Assembly: GCA_029866005.1 (NCBI GenBank)
Contig: JARXAE010000024.1
Span: 1 to 64,000, forward strand
DNA length: 64,000 nucleotides
Reading direction: 5' to 3'
Origin: Fimbriimonas sp.
Lineage (GTDB): Bacteria; Armatimonadota; Fimbriimonadia; Fimbriimonadales; Fimbriimonadaceae
Each line of letters begins with the position of its first letter. Position 1 is the first letter of the stretch. Position numbers and translations under genes: made by a program. Positions 33,972 through 42,348 of this stretch are shown here, piece after piece. The notes under the pieces are model-generated. The model saw nothing but the letters and a program-made list of their open reading frames with translations. It was not told where the DNA came from and did not search any database.

Positions 33972-34956
33972 GCGTCGTGTTGCTCAAGTGGTCGTACTCG
34001 GGGTTGTTGTGGGTTTTGGCTTTGTCTTCTCTGCCTTGATCGCTCCGATGCCGTCTGGACCGAAGAAGAGGTTCGTCATGGTTAAGCCTCGTAAGCTGAG
34101 CGAGCAACTTGCGATCATGTCGGAAAAGGGGGTCATTCGGAGCGCATTTGCCACGAACTTGTATGGAATGGTCTTGGGCTTTCGTGGGAATCGACTGATT
34201 GCTCCAGGAGTATATGAGGTCCATCCAGGGCAGTCGGCTGGAGAAGTTTTGAAGTCACTCGTCACTCCACTGAGGCAGCTGGTTCGGCTTCGGGAGGGTC
34301 GATGGGCCGCAAGGACGGCAAAGGCTCTTGCCGAGAAAGAGGTTTGTTCTTCTGAGGAGTACACTGCCCTGGTTGGCAAGCCGGAGATGTTCAAGACTCC
34401 GGGTGTGCCAATCGTCGGCGAGACATTAGAGGGTTACCTTTATCCCGATACTTACAATTTCCCTCCCGAGCTCGGCGCAGAACTTGTCATCCGTCGACAA
34501 CTGATGAACTTTGCTAAGAAGACCAAGGGGCTTGGACTCACGGAGCAGAATGTGCACCGAACTCTGATCATCGCCTCTATGCTGGAACTCGAGTCGGCAA
34601 AGCTCGATGAGAAAAAGCTCATTGCGGGCGTCATTGAGAATCGACTAAAGAAAGGCATGCGACTGCAGATTGACGCGACGGTGAACTATGGGATGCAGTT
34701 ATGGAGACCCCTTTTTTACAAGGATTACACTGCAGTGAAGTCGCCCTACAACACTTATCTTACAAAGGGACTCCCGCCAGGTCCGATTTGTTCACCAACA
34801 ATTGACAGTATCAAAGCTGCTCTCTCCCCAGCCCAACACAATGATCTTTTTTACATTTCCTTGCCGGACGGCCGTACCCTTTTCACACCTACCTATGAGG
34901 CTCATTTGAAGAATGTTCAGTTACGGGATAAGATCAAGGCAGCGGTGAAGAATTGA
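33955..34956 (+). CDS. mltG: Endolytic murein transglycosylase MltG
   Basis: A 333-residue inner-membrane lytic transglycosylase thought to terminate nascent glycan strands. One N-terminal membrane helix (VAQVVVLGVVVGFGFVFSAL), a LysM-like region (LSEQLAIMSEKGVIRS), then the YceG core: LEGYLYPDTYNFP, IIASMLELESAKLDEKK with the likely catalytic Glu, RLQIDATVNYGM, SPYNTYLTKGLPPGPICSP. ATG 33955 has GGAGAGG seven bases upstream. Confidence 0.94.
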   Translation: MLRKAKRRVAQVVVLGVVVGFGFVFSALIAPMPSGPKKRFVMVKPRKLSEQLAIMSEKGVIRSAFATNLYGMVLGFRGNRLIAPGVYEVHPGQSAGEVLKSLVTPLRQLVRLREGRWAARTAKALAEKEVCSSEEYTALVGKPEMFKTPGVPIVGETLEGYLYPDTYNFPPELGAELVIRRQLMNFAKKTKGLGLTEQNVHRTLIIASMLELESAKLDEKKLIAGVIENRLKKGMRLQIDATVNYGMQLWRPLFYKDYTAVKSPYNTYLTKGLPPGPICSPTIDSIKAALSPAQHNDLFYISLPDGRTLFTPTYEAHLKNVQLRDKIKAAVKN

Positions 34957-36038
34957 GCTTTCGAGTGGGGAAGTTTGAACAGGACAAAGCGGGAGCACTC
35001 AGGCGTTACTGCCCGTCTCGTGCAGCGCATAGACTCCAGGATGTTTCGCTTGAGGAGCTTTGGCAGTCTGGAAAGCGGTTGATCCTTCTCGATGTGGATC
35101 ACACAATCGTGAAGTGGGGAGAGGAGGAGTTTTCGGCTGAGGTGCTTGATTGGGTAGCGTCGGCCAAGGCGATGGGGTTCCAACTGAGAATTCTCAGCAA
35201 CACTCGTCATCCGAAGAGATTAGCAAGGCTTTCGGACAAAATTGACATTCCGACCAAGAATGGCAAGTTCAAACCGTCCCCAGAAATGTACATGGAGGCG
35301 TTGGCTGAGACCGGCTTTGCGCCAGAGCAAGCAGTCATGATCGGTGACCAGATCATGACGGATATTCTCGGGGCTAATCGGAGCGGAATTGACAGCATCT
35401 GGCTTCAGAAAATGGAAGGGCCTGAGTTCGCGGGGACAAAAATAAACCGTGTGATCGAACGTTTGGTCATGTCTTTGCTGTATCGTTCAACCGTGAGTGT
35501 CGAGTCTGAAGTTGCTGTTGGTCGTACTACGCTTCTAGAAAAGCCAATCGTAAGGCAGTTTCTCAAATTCCTATTTGTAGGGGTAATCTCTTTCGTGATC
35601 GACACCACGATTCGAGTCATTTTAATGCGATTCATCCACATTGATGGAAAGTTGGCATCCGATCAATGGGGTCAGGGGTTAAGAGATGCCTACCCGGCGG
35701 TCTTCAATTTTGCCACCAAACCATCTCAGGCGTTTTTCCCAATTGCGTGCGTGATTGGTTCGTTTGTGGCGACCTTCAATTCCTACATCATGAACCGGGC
35801 ATTGACGTTTAAGATCAAGGACAAGGTCGACGCTGGAAAACAGTTACTCAGAGTATTCATCGTGAACTACACTGGTTTGGCGATCAATGTGCTGGTCTCA
35901 AGCATCTTCTTCCGCGTCATTCCCGGGCATCCGACTCAATCAGCTATCGTCGCAAGCATGGCGGGAGCTGGGGTCGCCGCAATCTGGAATTTCGTGGGTC
36001 AGCGGTACTTTGCCTTCAGGGTTCATAAGCGCATATGA
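34953..36038 (+). CDS. Fusion of YqeG-like HAD phosphatase and GtrA-like membrane domain
   Basis: A 361-residue two-domain protein. Residues 1-170 are a HAD-IIIA phosphatase like YqeG: nucleophile motif LLDVDHTIVKW, motif II LSNTRH, KPSPEMYM lysine, and GDQIMTDILGANR. Residues from about 203 form a GtrA-type four-helix membrane domain (QFLKFLFVGVISFVIDTTIR, CVIGSFVATFNSYIMNR, FIVNYTGLAINVLVSSI, AGVAAIWNFVGQRYFAF). GtrA proteins are thought to move polyprenyl-linked sugars; YqeG substrates are lipid or nucleotide phosphates. The fusion suggests dephosphorylation at the membrane of a lipid carrier. Start is TTG 34953, overlapping the mltG stop; ends overlapping aroE. Confidence 0.88.
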   Translation: MSFRVGKFEQDKAGALRRYCPSRAAHRLQDVSLEELWQSGKRLILLDVDHTIVKWGEEEFSAEVLDWVASAKAMGFQLRILSNTRHPKRLARLSDKIDIPTKNGKFKPSPEMYMEALAETGFAPEQAVMIGDQIMTDILGANRSGIDSIWLQKMEGPEFAGTKINRVIERLVMSLLYRSTVSVESEVAVGRTTLLEKPIVRQFLKFLFVGVISFVIDTTIRVILMRFIHIDGKLASDQWGQGLRDAYPAVFNFATKPSQAFFPIACVIGSFVATFNSYIMNRALTFKIKDKVDAGKQLLRVFIVNYTGLAINVLVSSIFFRVIPGHPTQSAIVASMAGAGVAAIWNFVGQRYFAFRVHKRI

Positions 36039-36832
36039 CGTTCTATTCTTGGAGGGAGGCTCCGGTAGCGGACTACGCCGTCGTAGGGTTTCCGGTCAAG
36101 CATAGCCTCTCGCCAAGAATGCATCAGGCGGCCTATTCGGCTTTGGGGATTCAGGCGTCTTACGTGGCGATCGAGATTGCCCCTGAGGAGTTTGTCGAGG
36201 GGGTTGAGCATCTTGCCGCAATCGGCTTCCGAGGAATCAATATCACCATTCCTCACAAGGAATCAGCATTTCGATGGGCTGCCTCAACTTGTGAGATATC
36301 AAAAAAACTACAAGTCTGCAATACGCTGAGATTCTCGGATCGGTCAGGAGTGAACACTGACGTGCCGGGCTTTCTGAGATCCCTTCCCGGGCATTCTCCG
36401 AGTGCGTTAGTCCTCGGAGCTGGGGGATCGGCGAGGGCGGTGGCATACGCCTTAGCAAGGCAAGGGACAGAGGTCTCAGTTTGGAATCGCACAAGGAGCC
36501 GGGCAGAGGAGTTAGTCGAGCAGGTCGGACTGGGTTGCCGAGTTGCTTTGGAGGCTAGTATCAAAGGATTTGGATTGATCGTCAATACAACCTCGACCGG
36601 ACTTTCGGGTGAGAGTCTGCCGATTGACTGGTCAGGCGTCGATGCAGATTCGCAATTAGCCTACGATCTGGCATACTCTGATGCCCCCACACCATTTCTC
36701 ACCGACGCCGCGTTGCACGGCTTGACAGGAATCGACGGGAGGAGAATGCTGATGGAACAGGGTGCTTTTGCTTTTGAATACTGGTTTGACCGCCCTGCGC
36801 CGCGAGAGGCGATGTGGGAGGCGATTCAATGA
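36035..36832 (+). CDS. aroE: Shikimate dehydrogenase
   Basis: A 265-residue NADPH enzyme reducing 3-dehydroshikimate. Markers: VVGFPVKHSLSPRMHQ, the catalytic Lys in NITIPHKESA, GVNTDVPGFLRSL, LGAGGSARAVAYAL, NRTRSRAEELV and INTTSTGLS-like VNTTSTGLSGE. ATGA overlaps on both sides link it to the HAD-GtrA gene and tsaC. It is the only shikimate gene in the window. Confidence 0.96.
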   Translation: MTFYSWREAPVADYAVVGFPVKHSLSPRMHQAAYSALGIQASYVAIEIAPEEFVEGVEHLAAIGFRGINITIPHKESAFRWAASTCEISKKLQVCNTLRFSDRSGVNTDVPGFLRSLPGHSPSALVLGAGGSARAVAYALARQGTEVSVWNRTRSRAEELVEQVGLGCRVALEASIKGFGLIVNTTSTGLSGESLPIDWSGVDADSQLAYDLAYSDAPTPFLTDAALHGLTGIDGRRMLMEQGAFAFEYWFDRPAPREAMWEAIQ

Positions 36833-37752
36833 GACCACTGCGACCCGTTGAGCCGAACTTGCGCAGGGCAGCTAATGCACTTTTGGCCGGTGAGTTGGTT
36901 GTATTGCCGACCGAAACCGTTTACGGCTTGGCGGCAGATGCCGCTAATCCCGAGGCGGTCGCAAAGATTTTTGAGGCGAAGGGGCGGCCATCGGATAATC
37001 CGCTCATTGTTCATGTTGCGCAAATGGAGGCGGTGGAGCTTTGGTCGGATCACATGCCCAAAGGGATGCTGAAACTGGCGCGTGCGTTTTGGCCCGGGCC
37101 ACTCACTGTCGTGGTTCCGAAAAACCCTCGAGTACCAAGCATTGTAACTGCTGGTTTAGACACCGTGGCGATTCGAATTCCTTCGCATTCATTGGCACTT
37201 GCAGTGCTAGAAATGACAGGGATGGGCCTAGCGATGCCGAGCGCGAATCCGTTTATGGGGCTCTCACCGACTCGCGCAGATCGTATTGATCCGAGTGTGG
37301 CAGCTCATGTGGCTTGCATCATTGACGGTGGGCCCTGTCGGGTTGGGATTGAGTCAACGGTGTTGGATCTCAGTGATGGGACGCCGAAAATTCTGCGTCC
37401 AGGAACGATTACTGCGGAGGAGATTGAGGCAGTGATTGGAACCGTCGAAGTTGTGGATAGCGCGGAGCGGAAGGCACCTGGAATGTACAAGCGACATTAT
37501 GCTCCCGCCGTTCCAGCCCTGTTAGTCAAGAAGGCGGCCGATGGGGACGCAGGACTGGTTTTTGGATATACGACAAACGAAACCCAGATTCAGATGCCCA
37601 GCGATCCGGTCAATTACGCTAAAAAACTCTACGTTGCCCTTTCCGACCTCGAAGGGCGTGGAGTTGAGAGGATTATGATTGAGGAACCGCCGACTGGCAC
37701 TGAGTGGGCGGGAGTTTGGGATCGGGTCAGCAAGGCAACCGCGGCGTTGTGA
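36829..37752 (+). CDS. tsaC: L-threonylcarbamoyladenylate synthase (Sua5/TsaC)
   Basis: A 307-residue enzyme that makes threonylcarbamoyl-AMP for the t6A modification of ANN-decoding tRNAs such as tRNA-Lys. The YrdC domain shows VLPTETVYGLAADA, KGRPSDNPLIVHV, FWPGPLTVVV, AMPSANPFMG and ESTVLDLSDG. A C-terminal Sua5 domain follows (APGMYKRHYAPAVPALLV), so it is the long Sua5 form. The ATG overlaps the aroE stop; a hairpin follows the stop. Confidence 0.95.
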   Translation: MRPLRPVEPNLRRAANALLAGELVVLPTETVYGLAADAANPEAVAKIFEAKGRPSDNPLIVHVAQMEAVELWSDHMPKGMLKLARAFWPGPLTVVVPKNPRVPSIVTAGLDTVAIRIPSHSLALAVLEMTGMGLAMPSANPFMGLSPTRADRIDPSVAAHVACIIDGGPCRVGIESTVLDLSDGTPKILRPGTITAEEIEAVIGTVEVVDSAERKAPGMYKRHYAPAVPALLVKKAADGDAGLVFGYTTNETQIQMPSDPVNYAKKLYVALSDLEGRGVERIMIEEPPTGTEWAGVWDRVSKATAAL

Positions 37753-37755
37753 AGC

Positions 37756-37790
37756 CACCCCTCTCCCACCAAAGCGGTTGGTGAGGGGTG
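37756..37790. terminator. Bidirectional hairpin terminator between tsaC and nagA
   Basis: CACCCCTC (37756-37763) pairs with GAGGGGTG (37783-37790); inside, ACCAA pairs with TTGGT around AGCGG, leaving TCCC bulged. It serves two convergent genes. The CCCCTCTCC core is shared with the hairpin at 11311-11342. Confidence 0.7.
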
Positions 37791-37796
37791 AATTGT

Positions 37797-38852
37797 TCAA
37801 TCAACCAAGTAGGTTTCGATGAGCTCGCCAGATTCCTCGCTCACCAGGTTCCAAACCTCTGGGTGGTCGGTGATTCCGAGGGCTTCGCGCGGAGTGTAGC
37901 AGCATAGGTTCGCGGCAACTTCGACGCCAAAGTCTTGGGTGAGGTTTGCGAAGACGTTTCGAAGGGTGACTGCAGATCCGGCTAGGGTACCGCCATCTAC
38001 TAGCCTGACATCGCCTTCACCAACGATGCAGTCTAGGTTCCACATCTTAAGCTTCGTTCCGGGTTCGAGACCGGAGGCCATTGTTGAATCACTGACAGCA
38101 ATCACATCGCCATCAACAAGTCGGGTTTGAATGAGCACCAGAGCGGCTTCGGGGGAGACGTGGACACGGTCATAGATCAGCTCGGCTCGGAAGGGAGTGA
38201 GCGTCATGGCCGCACCAATTGCTCCGGCTTCACGGTGATGGAAAGCTCTCATCGCATTAAATGTGTGGGTGCTGTGTAGCAGTCCGACATCGTGGGCGGC
38301 GAGCGCTTCGGCGTAGGTTGCGTTGGTGTGCCCCATTGAGCAGATCACTTTGCGCTTGGTGAGTCGATCAATAAGGTCAATTGCACCGGGCAACTCAGGG
38401 GCAAGGGTAATGATTTTCAGACGCTTGTCGTTGAAAATCTCATCCCACTCAGAATCTCCCTGGGGAGGATTTTGGATGAACTCTTTGGGTTGAGCTCCGG
38501 GAAACTCAGGAGAAATGAATGGGCCTTCCAGGTGGAAGCCACCGATCAGTCGGTGATCAGGCAGGTTGGAAATCGCTCTCTTGACGTCTGCCGCAGGGGC
38601 GGTAACGGTGGTGGGCAGGAACCGCTCGTAACCATCTTGGGCCAGCGTGTTGCAGAGCTCCTTCATTTCGGCCTTAGTGGCGGTCATGAAGTCGATCCCG
38701 AAAGCGCCGTGAAAGTGGATATCGATCCAGCCGGGGACGAGGACACCTTGTGGTTCGCCCTTTTTGATATCGTTCATTTCGCCGGACTTGGTGTCGAACC
38801 TGACGAGATCGAGGCCGTCTTCGCCGGGGGTGAGGGCTATTATTTGACTCAT
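37797..38852 (-). CDS. nagA: N-acetylglucosamine-6-phosphate deacetylase
   Basis: A 351-residue amidohydrolase that deacetylates GlcNAc-6-P in amino sugar and peptidoglycan recycling. Metal motifs: PGWIDIHFHGAFG, GGFHLEGPFISPEFPGA with the Glu ligand, MGHTNATYAEA, and STHTFNAMRAFHHREAG; the catalytic Asp is in AVSDSTMASG. Its ATG overlaps the dprA stop, so it is the last gene of a propeller-dprA-nagA unit. No nagB or transporter is adjacent. Confidence 0.94.
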   Translation of the reverse strand: MSQIIALTPGEDGLDLVRFDTKSGEMNDIKKGEPQGVLVPGWIDIHFHGAFGIDFMTATKAEMKELCNTLAQDGYERFLPTTVTAPAADVKRAISNLPDHRLIGGFHLEGPFISPEFPGAQPKEFIQNPPQGDSEWDEIFNDKRLKIITLAPELPGAIDLIDRLTKRKVICSMGHTNATYAEALAAHDVGLLHSTHTFNAMRAFHHREAGAIGAAMTLTPFRAELIYDRVHVSPEAALVLIQTRLVDGDVIAVSDSTMASGLEPGTKLKMWNLDCIVGEGDVRLVDGGTLAGSAVTLRNVFANLTQDFGVEVAANLCCYTPREALGITDHPEVWNLVSEESGELIETYLVD

Positions 38853-39886
38853 AGGGCTTTTGAAAATCCTCCTGGGTCGCGCAAGACGTTGCCATCAAGC
38901 TCGAGGAGTGTGAGTTCAGAGAGTACTTCACTGGTGGTGAGTCCGGTGAGTTCAACGATCTTTTCTACAGGTTTCGCCTGCGAATCGAGGACAGCAAGGA
39001 TTTCCGCCGCAATGCCGGTTGACGGAGCCTGGGACGTTGTTTGAAAGTCGACACCGAGTTGCTCCAGTACCTGCATTGGGTGATCGACGAGGGTTGCGCC
39101 ATCCCGGATTAGAGAGTGAGAGCCTTGGAAGCCAAACTGGTCAATGGGGCCTGGTACCACGAACACTTCCCTCCCCATCTCGGCGGCGAAGCCCGCAGTT
39201 CGGATAGCACCAGACTTGAGCGGAGCCTGAATGACAACAATTGCATGGCAGAGGGCAGCGATGAGCTGGTTTCTAAGAATGAACTTGTAGTCCGCGGGTT
39301 TGGTACCGAGGGCAAACTGACTGATGAGGCAACCGTTGCCCTTGATTCTTTCGAAAAGAGCGGCGTTGGCGGATGGGTAGATGTGGTCCACTCCGTTGGC
39401 AAGGACCGCGACAGTTTTTCCACCCGCATCTAACGCACTCGCATGAACTTCGGCATCAATGCCCACGGCTCCACCGCTTACGACAGTGACTCCGTGCCTT
39501 GCGAACTCTTCGGCAAACTTTCTCGCACAGACTCTGCCGTAGCTTGTTGCTGATCTTGTGCCAACGATTCCGATACAGAGGCCCCGCAAGCAGGCCGAAT
39601 CCCCGGCTACGGCGATTGCTGCCGGGGCAGACCCGGAGTGCACCATCGTTTCTGGGTACGAGTCCTCTCCCAAGAAAAGTGTGGAGTCTAGCGACGGAGG
39701 CGAGACATATGCTCGAAGCCTGCGCAACTCTGCTTCAGTTAGCATTCCTGACTGAAGAAGATCCTGAGCCCAATCTGAAGAAAGGTCGAGAGATTTTGCA
39801 ACCTCTCGACCTTTTGTGAGCGACATCTCTGCAGCGAGCAGGAAGTTGTAGTTTCTCTGGAGACTAGCCACCCTTTCCGCCGCCAT
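38849..39886 (-). CDS. dprA: DNA processing protein DprA
   Basis: A 345-residue Rossmann-fold protein that binds incoming single-stranded DNA and loads RecA during transformation. Markers: GIVGTRSATSYGR, VVSGGAVGIDAEVHASALDAGGKTVAVLANGVDHIYPS, SQFALGTKP, FILRNQLIAALCHAIVVIQAPLKSGAIRTAGFA, and a C-terminal winged helix (ILAVLDSQAKPVEKIVELTGL). The start is uncertain: ATG 39886 overlaps the upstream gene by 23 bases, and GTG 39871 is also possible. Together with the prepilin-like gene it hints at natural competence, which is only a suggestion. Confidence 0.93.
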   Translation of the reverse strand: MAAERVASLQRNYNFLLAAEMSLTKGREVAKSLDLSSDWAQDLLQSGMLTEAELRRLRAYVSPPSLDSTLFLGEDSYPETMVHSGSAPAAIAVAGDSACLRGLCIGIVGTRSATSYGRVCARKFAEEFARHGVTVVSGGAVGIDAEVHASALDAGGKTVAVLANGVDHIYPSANAALFERIKGNGCLISQFALGTKPADYKFILRNQLIAALCHAIVVIQAPLKSGAIRTAGFAAEMGREVFVVPGPIDQFGFQGSHSLIRDGATLVDHPMQVLEQLGVDFQTTSQAPSTGIAAEILAVLDSQAKPVEKIVELTGLTTSEVLSELTLLELDGNVLRDPGGFSKAL

Positions 39887-41543
39887 CGCCGCCGCCAAAT
39901 CCGCCGGGCCCACCTGGACCATTTGGATTTGCTGGTTTGTTCCTTGGAACAAGCGGTAGCGAGTTGTCCACTTTCAAACTGATCGTATGGACGGTTTTGT
40001 TTCCGAGCCAGTCAGAAACGGTTACGACCATTTCCTGCCTTCCGCTCGGGATCGTTGCATTCTTCTTCGCCTGGGAGACTCGAACTGCCAAGATGCCATC
40101 CTTGCCAAAATCGAATGCGTACGGCTTACCTCCAATGGTGACCGAAATTCCTTTTTCATCAACTCCAGAGGTGTCGTCGTCGATCTGGAAAAGGAACTCC
40201 TGTCCAGTCGTTCCGGCGATGAGGTCTCCGCTGAGAGGCCACAGAGTCTTGACGACAGGTGACATCAGGTCAACACCAATTGATTTATCAAATGCGAGGA
40301 TGCTGGAGTCTCCCGCTGCAACTAGGAGTGTCGAGCCTGCAAGGACGATCTGGGTCGCAATTGGAACAGTTACAACCGGAGGTGGAGGGTTATTCCCTTG
40401 AGCACCGCCCAATCCGCCAGGGGCTCCGCCTCCGCCACCGGGGAAACCGGCGCCACCTCCGCCACCCAGGCCACCGGGTGCACCTGCACCACCACCTTTG
40501 CCTGATCCACCTGCACCTCCAGGATTCGACCCAGAGTTGAGAGCGGCTTTTGCGGCTTCGTTCATTGGACGAACATAATATTGCCAGTCCACTGCGCCAG
40601 TTGCGGCGTCAATGAGTGTGAATGAGCCGTTGGTGAGGGCGAAGGCGATCTTCTTTCCGAGAACCGTCGGCTTCGTCAGAGGCACGGAACCGAGAGCAAT
40701 CGGCTTTCGGGTCTTCAAAGCCCCTGAATCTGAATAGATATAGGCATTGCCACTTCTTGAAACGGCGATGATGGAGCCTCCCGAGACTTCTGGCGAGAAG
40801 ATCATCGGTTCGCTTACGGGGACTTGCCACTTGGGTGACCCTGTGCTCTCATTCATACAGACGAGAAAGTTCGATGAGTATGTATAGACGAACCCGCCTG
40901 CACTTTCAACCGTGCCGTCGGTTGGTCGTATCGAGAACGGGACGGTCCAGTTTGAGCGCCTAGAAGAGACATTGATGGACTGGAGTTTGTTTCGGTTATC
41001 GAAGAACATAACCGAGTCACGACCGTTCCCGGTGAGAGGACCAGCGATTCCATCCAATGAACGATATGGGCTGTCATAAACGCTCAATCCGGTCGTCGCA
41101 TCGAGGGCCGTGAACGAGCCCCCTTCAAGAGGGAACGCAACAAACTTGCCAAGACCGATTGGCTGACCTGTGATCGCGGATGGCGATTCGTATACCCACT
41201 TCATTTCGCCAGTGGCTGGATTGACGCCATACACCTTTTTATCGGTGCCAGCAGCAACCAGTACTCCAGAAGTGAGGACAGGTGATCGTCGGAAGGTGCC
41301 CTCAATTGGCTGAACATTGGGGAACTTCCAATTGGTGTTTCCCGATTCGCGATCAATCGAGTAGACCCGATTACCGAGATTCAGATAAATGTTGTTGCCG
41401 TCAACAAGAGGCGCACCGTTCGGGGCTAATGGCGATGACTGTTGCCAGCGCCAAGCCAGCGGAGCAGGCCCTTCAAATTGGGCTACAGCTACCGCAGATA
41501 CAAGCGTAAGCGTCGCGAGGACAAAACTTCGATTCCCAAGCAT
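39864..41543 (-). CDS. Secreted PQQ-like beta-propeller protein with Gly-rich linker
   Basis: A 559-residue exported protein: signal peptide MLGNRSFVLATLTLVSAVAVAQ, then PQQ/pyrrolo-quinoline-like propeller repeats (VYSIDRESGNTNWKF, VYGVNPATGEMKWVY, FTALDATTGLSVYD, LVCMNESTGSPKWQV, TLIDAATGAVDWQY). A glycine-rich linker of about 50 residues near position 345 interrupts the propeller, and a C-terminal Ig-like segment with a Gly-rich tail closes it. No dehydrogenase catalytic Asp or cofactor pocket is apparent; it may be a BamB-like scaffold or binding protein. ATG 41543 is preferred for the signal peptide; AGGAG is 14 bases away. Confidence 0.84.
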   Translation of the reverse strand: MLGNRSFVLATLTLVSAVAVAQFEGPAPLAWRWQQSSPLAPNGAPLVDGNNIYLNLGNRVYSIDRESGNTNWKFPNVQPIEGTFRRSPVLTSGVLVAAGTDKKVYGVNPATGEMKWVYESPSAITGQPIGLGKFVAFPLEGGSFTALDATTGLSVYDSPYRSLDGIAGPLTGNGRDSVMFFDNRNKLQSINVSSRRSNWTVPFSIRPTDGTVESAGGFVYTYSSNFLVCMNESTGSPKWQVPVSEPMIFSPEVSGGSIIAVSRSGNAYIYSDSGALKTRKPIALGSVPLTKPTVLGKKIAFALTNGSFTLIDAATGAVDWQYYVRPMNEAAKAALNSGSNPGGAGGSGKGGGAGAPGGLGGGGGAGFPGGGGGAPGGLGGAQGNNPPPPVVTVPIATQIVLAGSTLLVAAGDSSILAFDKSIGVDLMSPVVKTLWPLSGDLIAGTTGQEFLFQIDDDTSGVDEKGISVTIGGKPYAFDFGKDGILAVRVSQAKKNATIPSGRQEMVVTVSDWLGNKTVHTISLKVDNSLPLVPRNKPANPNGPGGPGGFGGGDGGGKGG

Positions 41544-41673
41544 AGTAAGACGACTTCTCCTAGACCGCATTGCGACCTATGAAGGACATTGTAGTCGTGT
41601 GAGGGCTACTTTGTCCAGCAAAAACCACAGCTATCGGTTGGACGTATCAAATAAACTCTTCGATACAACTATT

Positions 41674-42348
41674 TTGAAAACCGTCATTCTGTGTTATCAC
41701 AAGGTCGGAACCGAAGCGGAAGAAGGGCGATGGCTCAACTGCGCTCCTGAAACGCTCGCGTCTCACGCGCGATTTTTCCAGAGATTTGGGTGGCCCGGCA
41801 TCCTGCCCCGACAGTTTATGGCGTCTCGACCGAAAGGGATTTGCTTTACCTTTGATGATGCCTATGTCTCAGCAGTATCCCACGCGCCCGAAGTTCTAGA
41901 GGCAAGCGGATATCGAGGGGCGTTTTTCGCAGTGCCATCTCTGGTGGGCCAAGTATCTTCTTGGGACGGAGATATGGCTCGTCCGTTGGCAACCTGGGGT
42001 GAGTTGCTAGGACTGGTGGGACGCGGGCACGAAGTGGGAAACCATACGTTTACGCACCGCCGCTTGGCTGACCTCTCGCTGGATGAACAGATTCGAGAGC
42101 TGAGTGAGGCACAGAAGATGCTTTCTGACAGGGGTATTCGTGCAGAGACGGTTTGTCATCCTTACGGGTCATTCAATGGCGATACTTTACGAGCGATGAA
42201 ATCAGTCGGGCTCTCGGTGGGATTGAGACTTGCGAAATCGCCAGTTTATAGCGAGTCTACAATGGAGCTCAACCGAATCGTGGTGGCCTTTTCGGATGCA
42301 CTGCCGAAGTTGCTTTACAAAATCTATGTCCGGCCAAAGTTGCCTTAG
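41674..42348 (+). CDS. Polysaccharide deacetylase (NodB-type, CE4)
   Basis: A 224-residue metal-dependent deacetylase domain. It opens KTVILCYHKVGTEAEEG and has the catalytic Asp pair in CFTFDDAYVSA, the metal histidines in GNHTFTHRRLADLS, a TVCHPYGSFNG block and a C-terminal LNRIVVAFSD. The start is unclear: TTG 41674 is chosen because the conserved domain begins there, with TTG 41638 as alternative; neither has a ribosome site. No signal peptide is visible, so substrates may be cytoplasmic. Divergent from the propeller gene and overlapping the next convergent gene by four bases. Confidence 0.85.
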   Translation: MKTVILCYHKVGTEAEEGRWLNCAPETLASHARFFQRFGWPGILPRQFMASRPKGICFTFDDAYVSAVSHAPEVLEASGYRGAFFAVPSLVGQVSSWDGDMARPLATWGELLGLVGRGHEVGNHTFTHRRLADLSLDEQIRELSEAQKMLSDRGIRAETVCHPYGSFNGDTLRAMKSVGLSVGLRLAKSPVYSESTMELNRIVVAFSDALPKLLYKIYVRPKLP

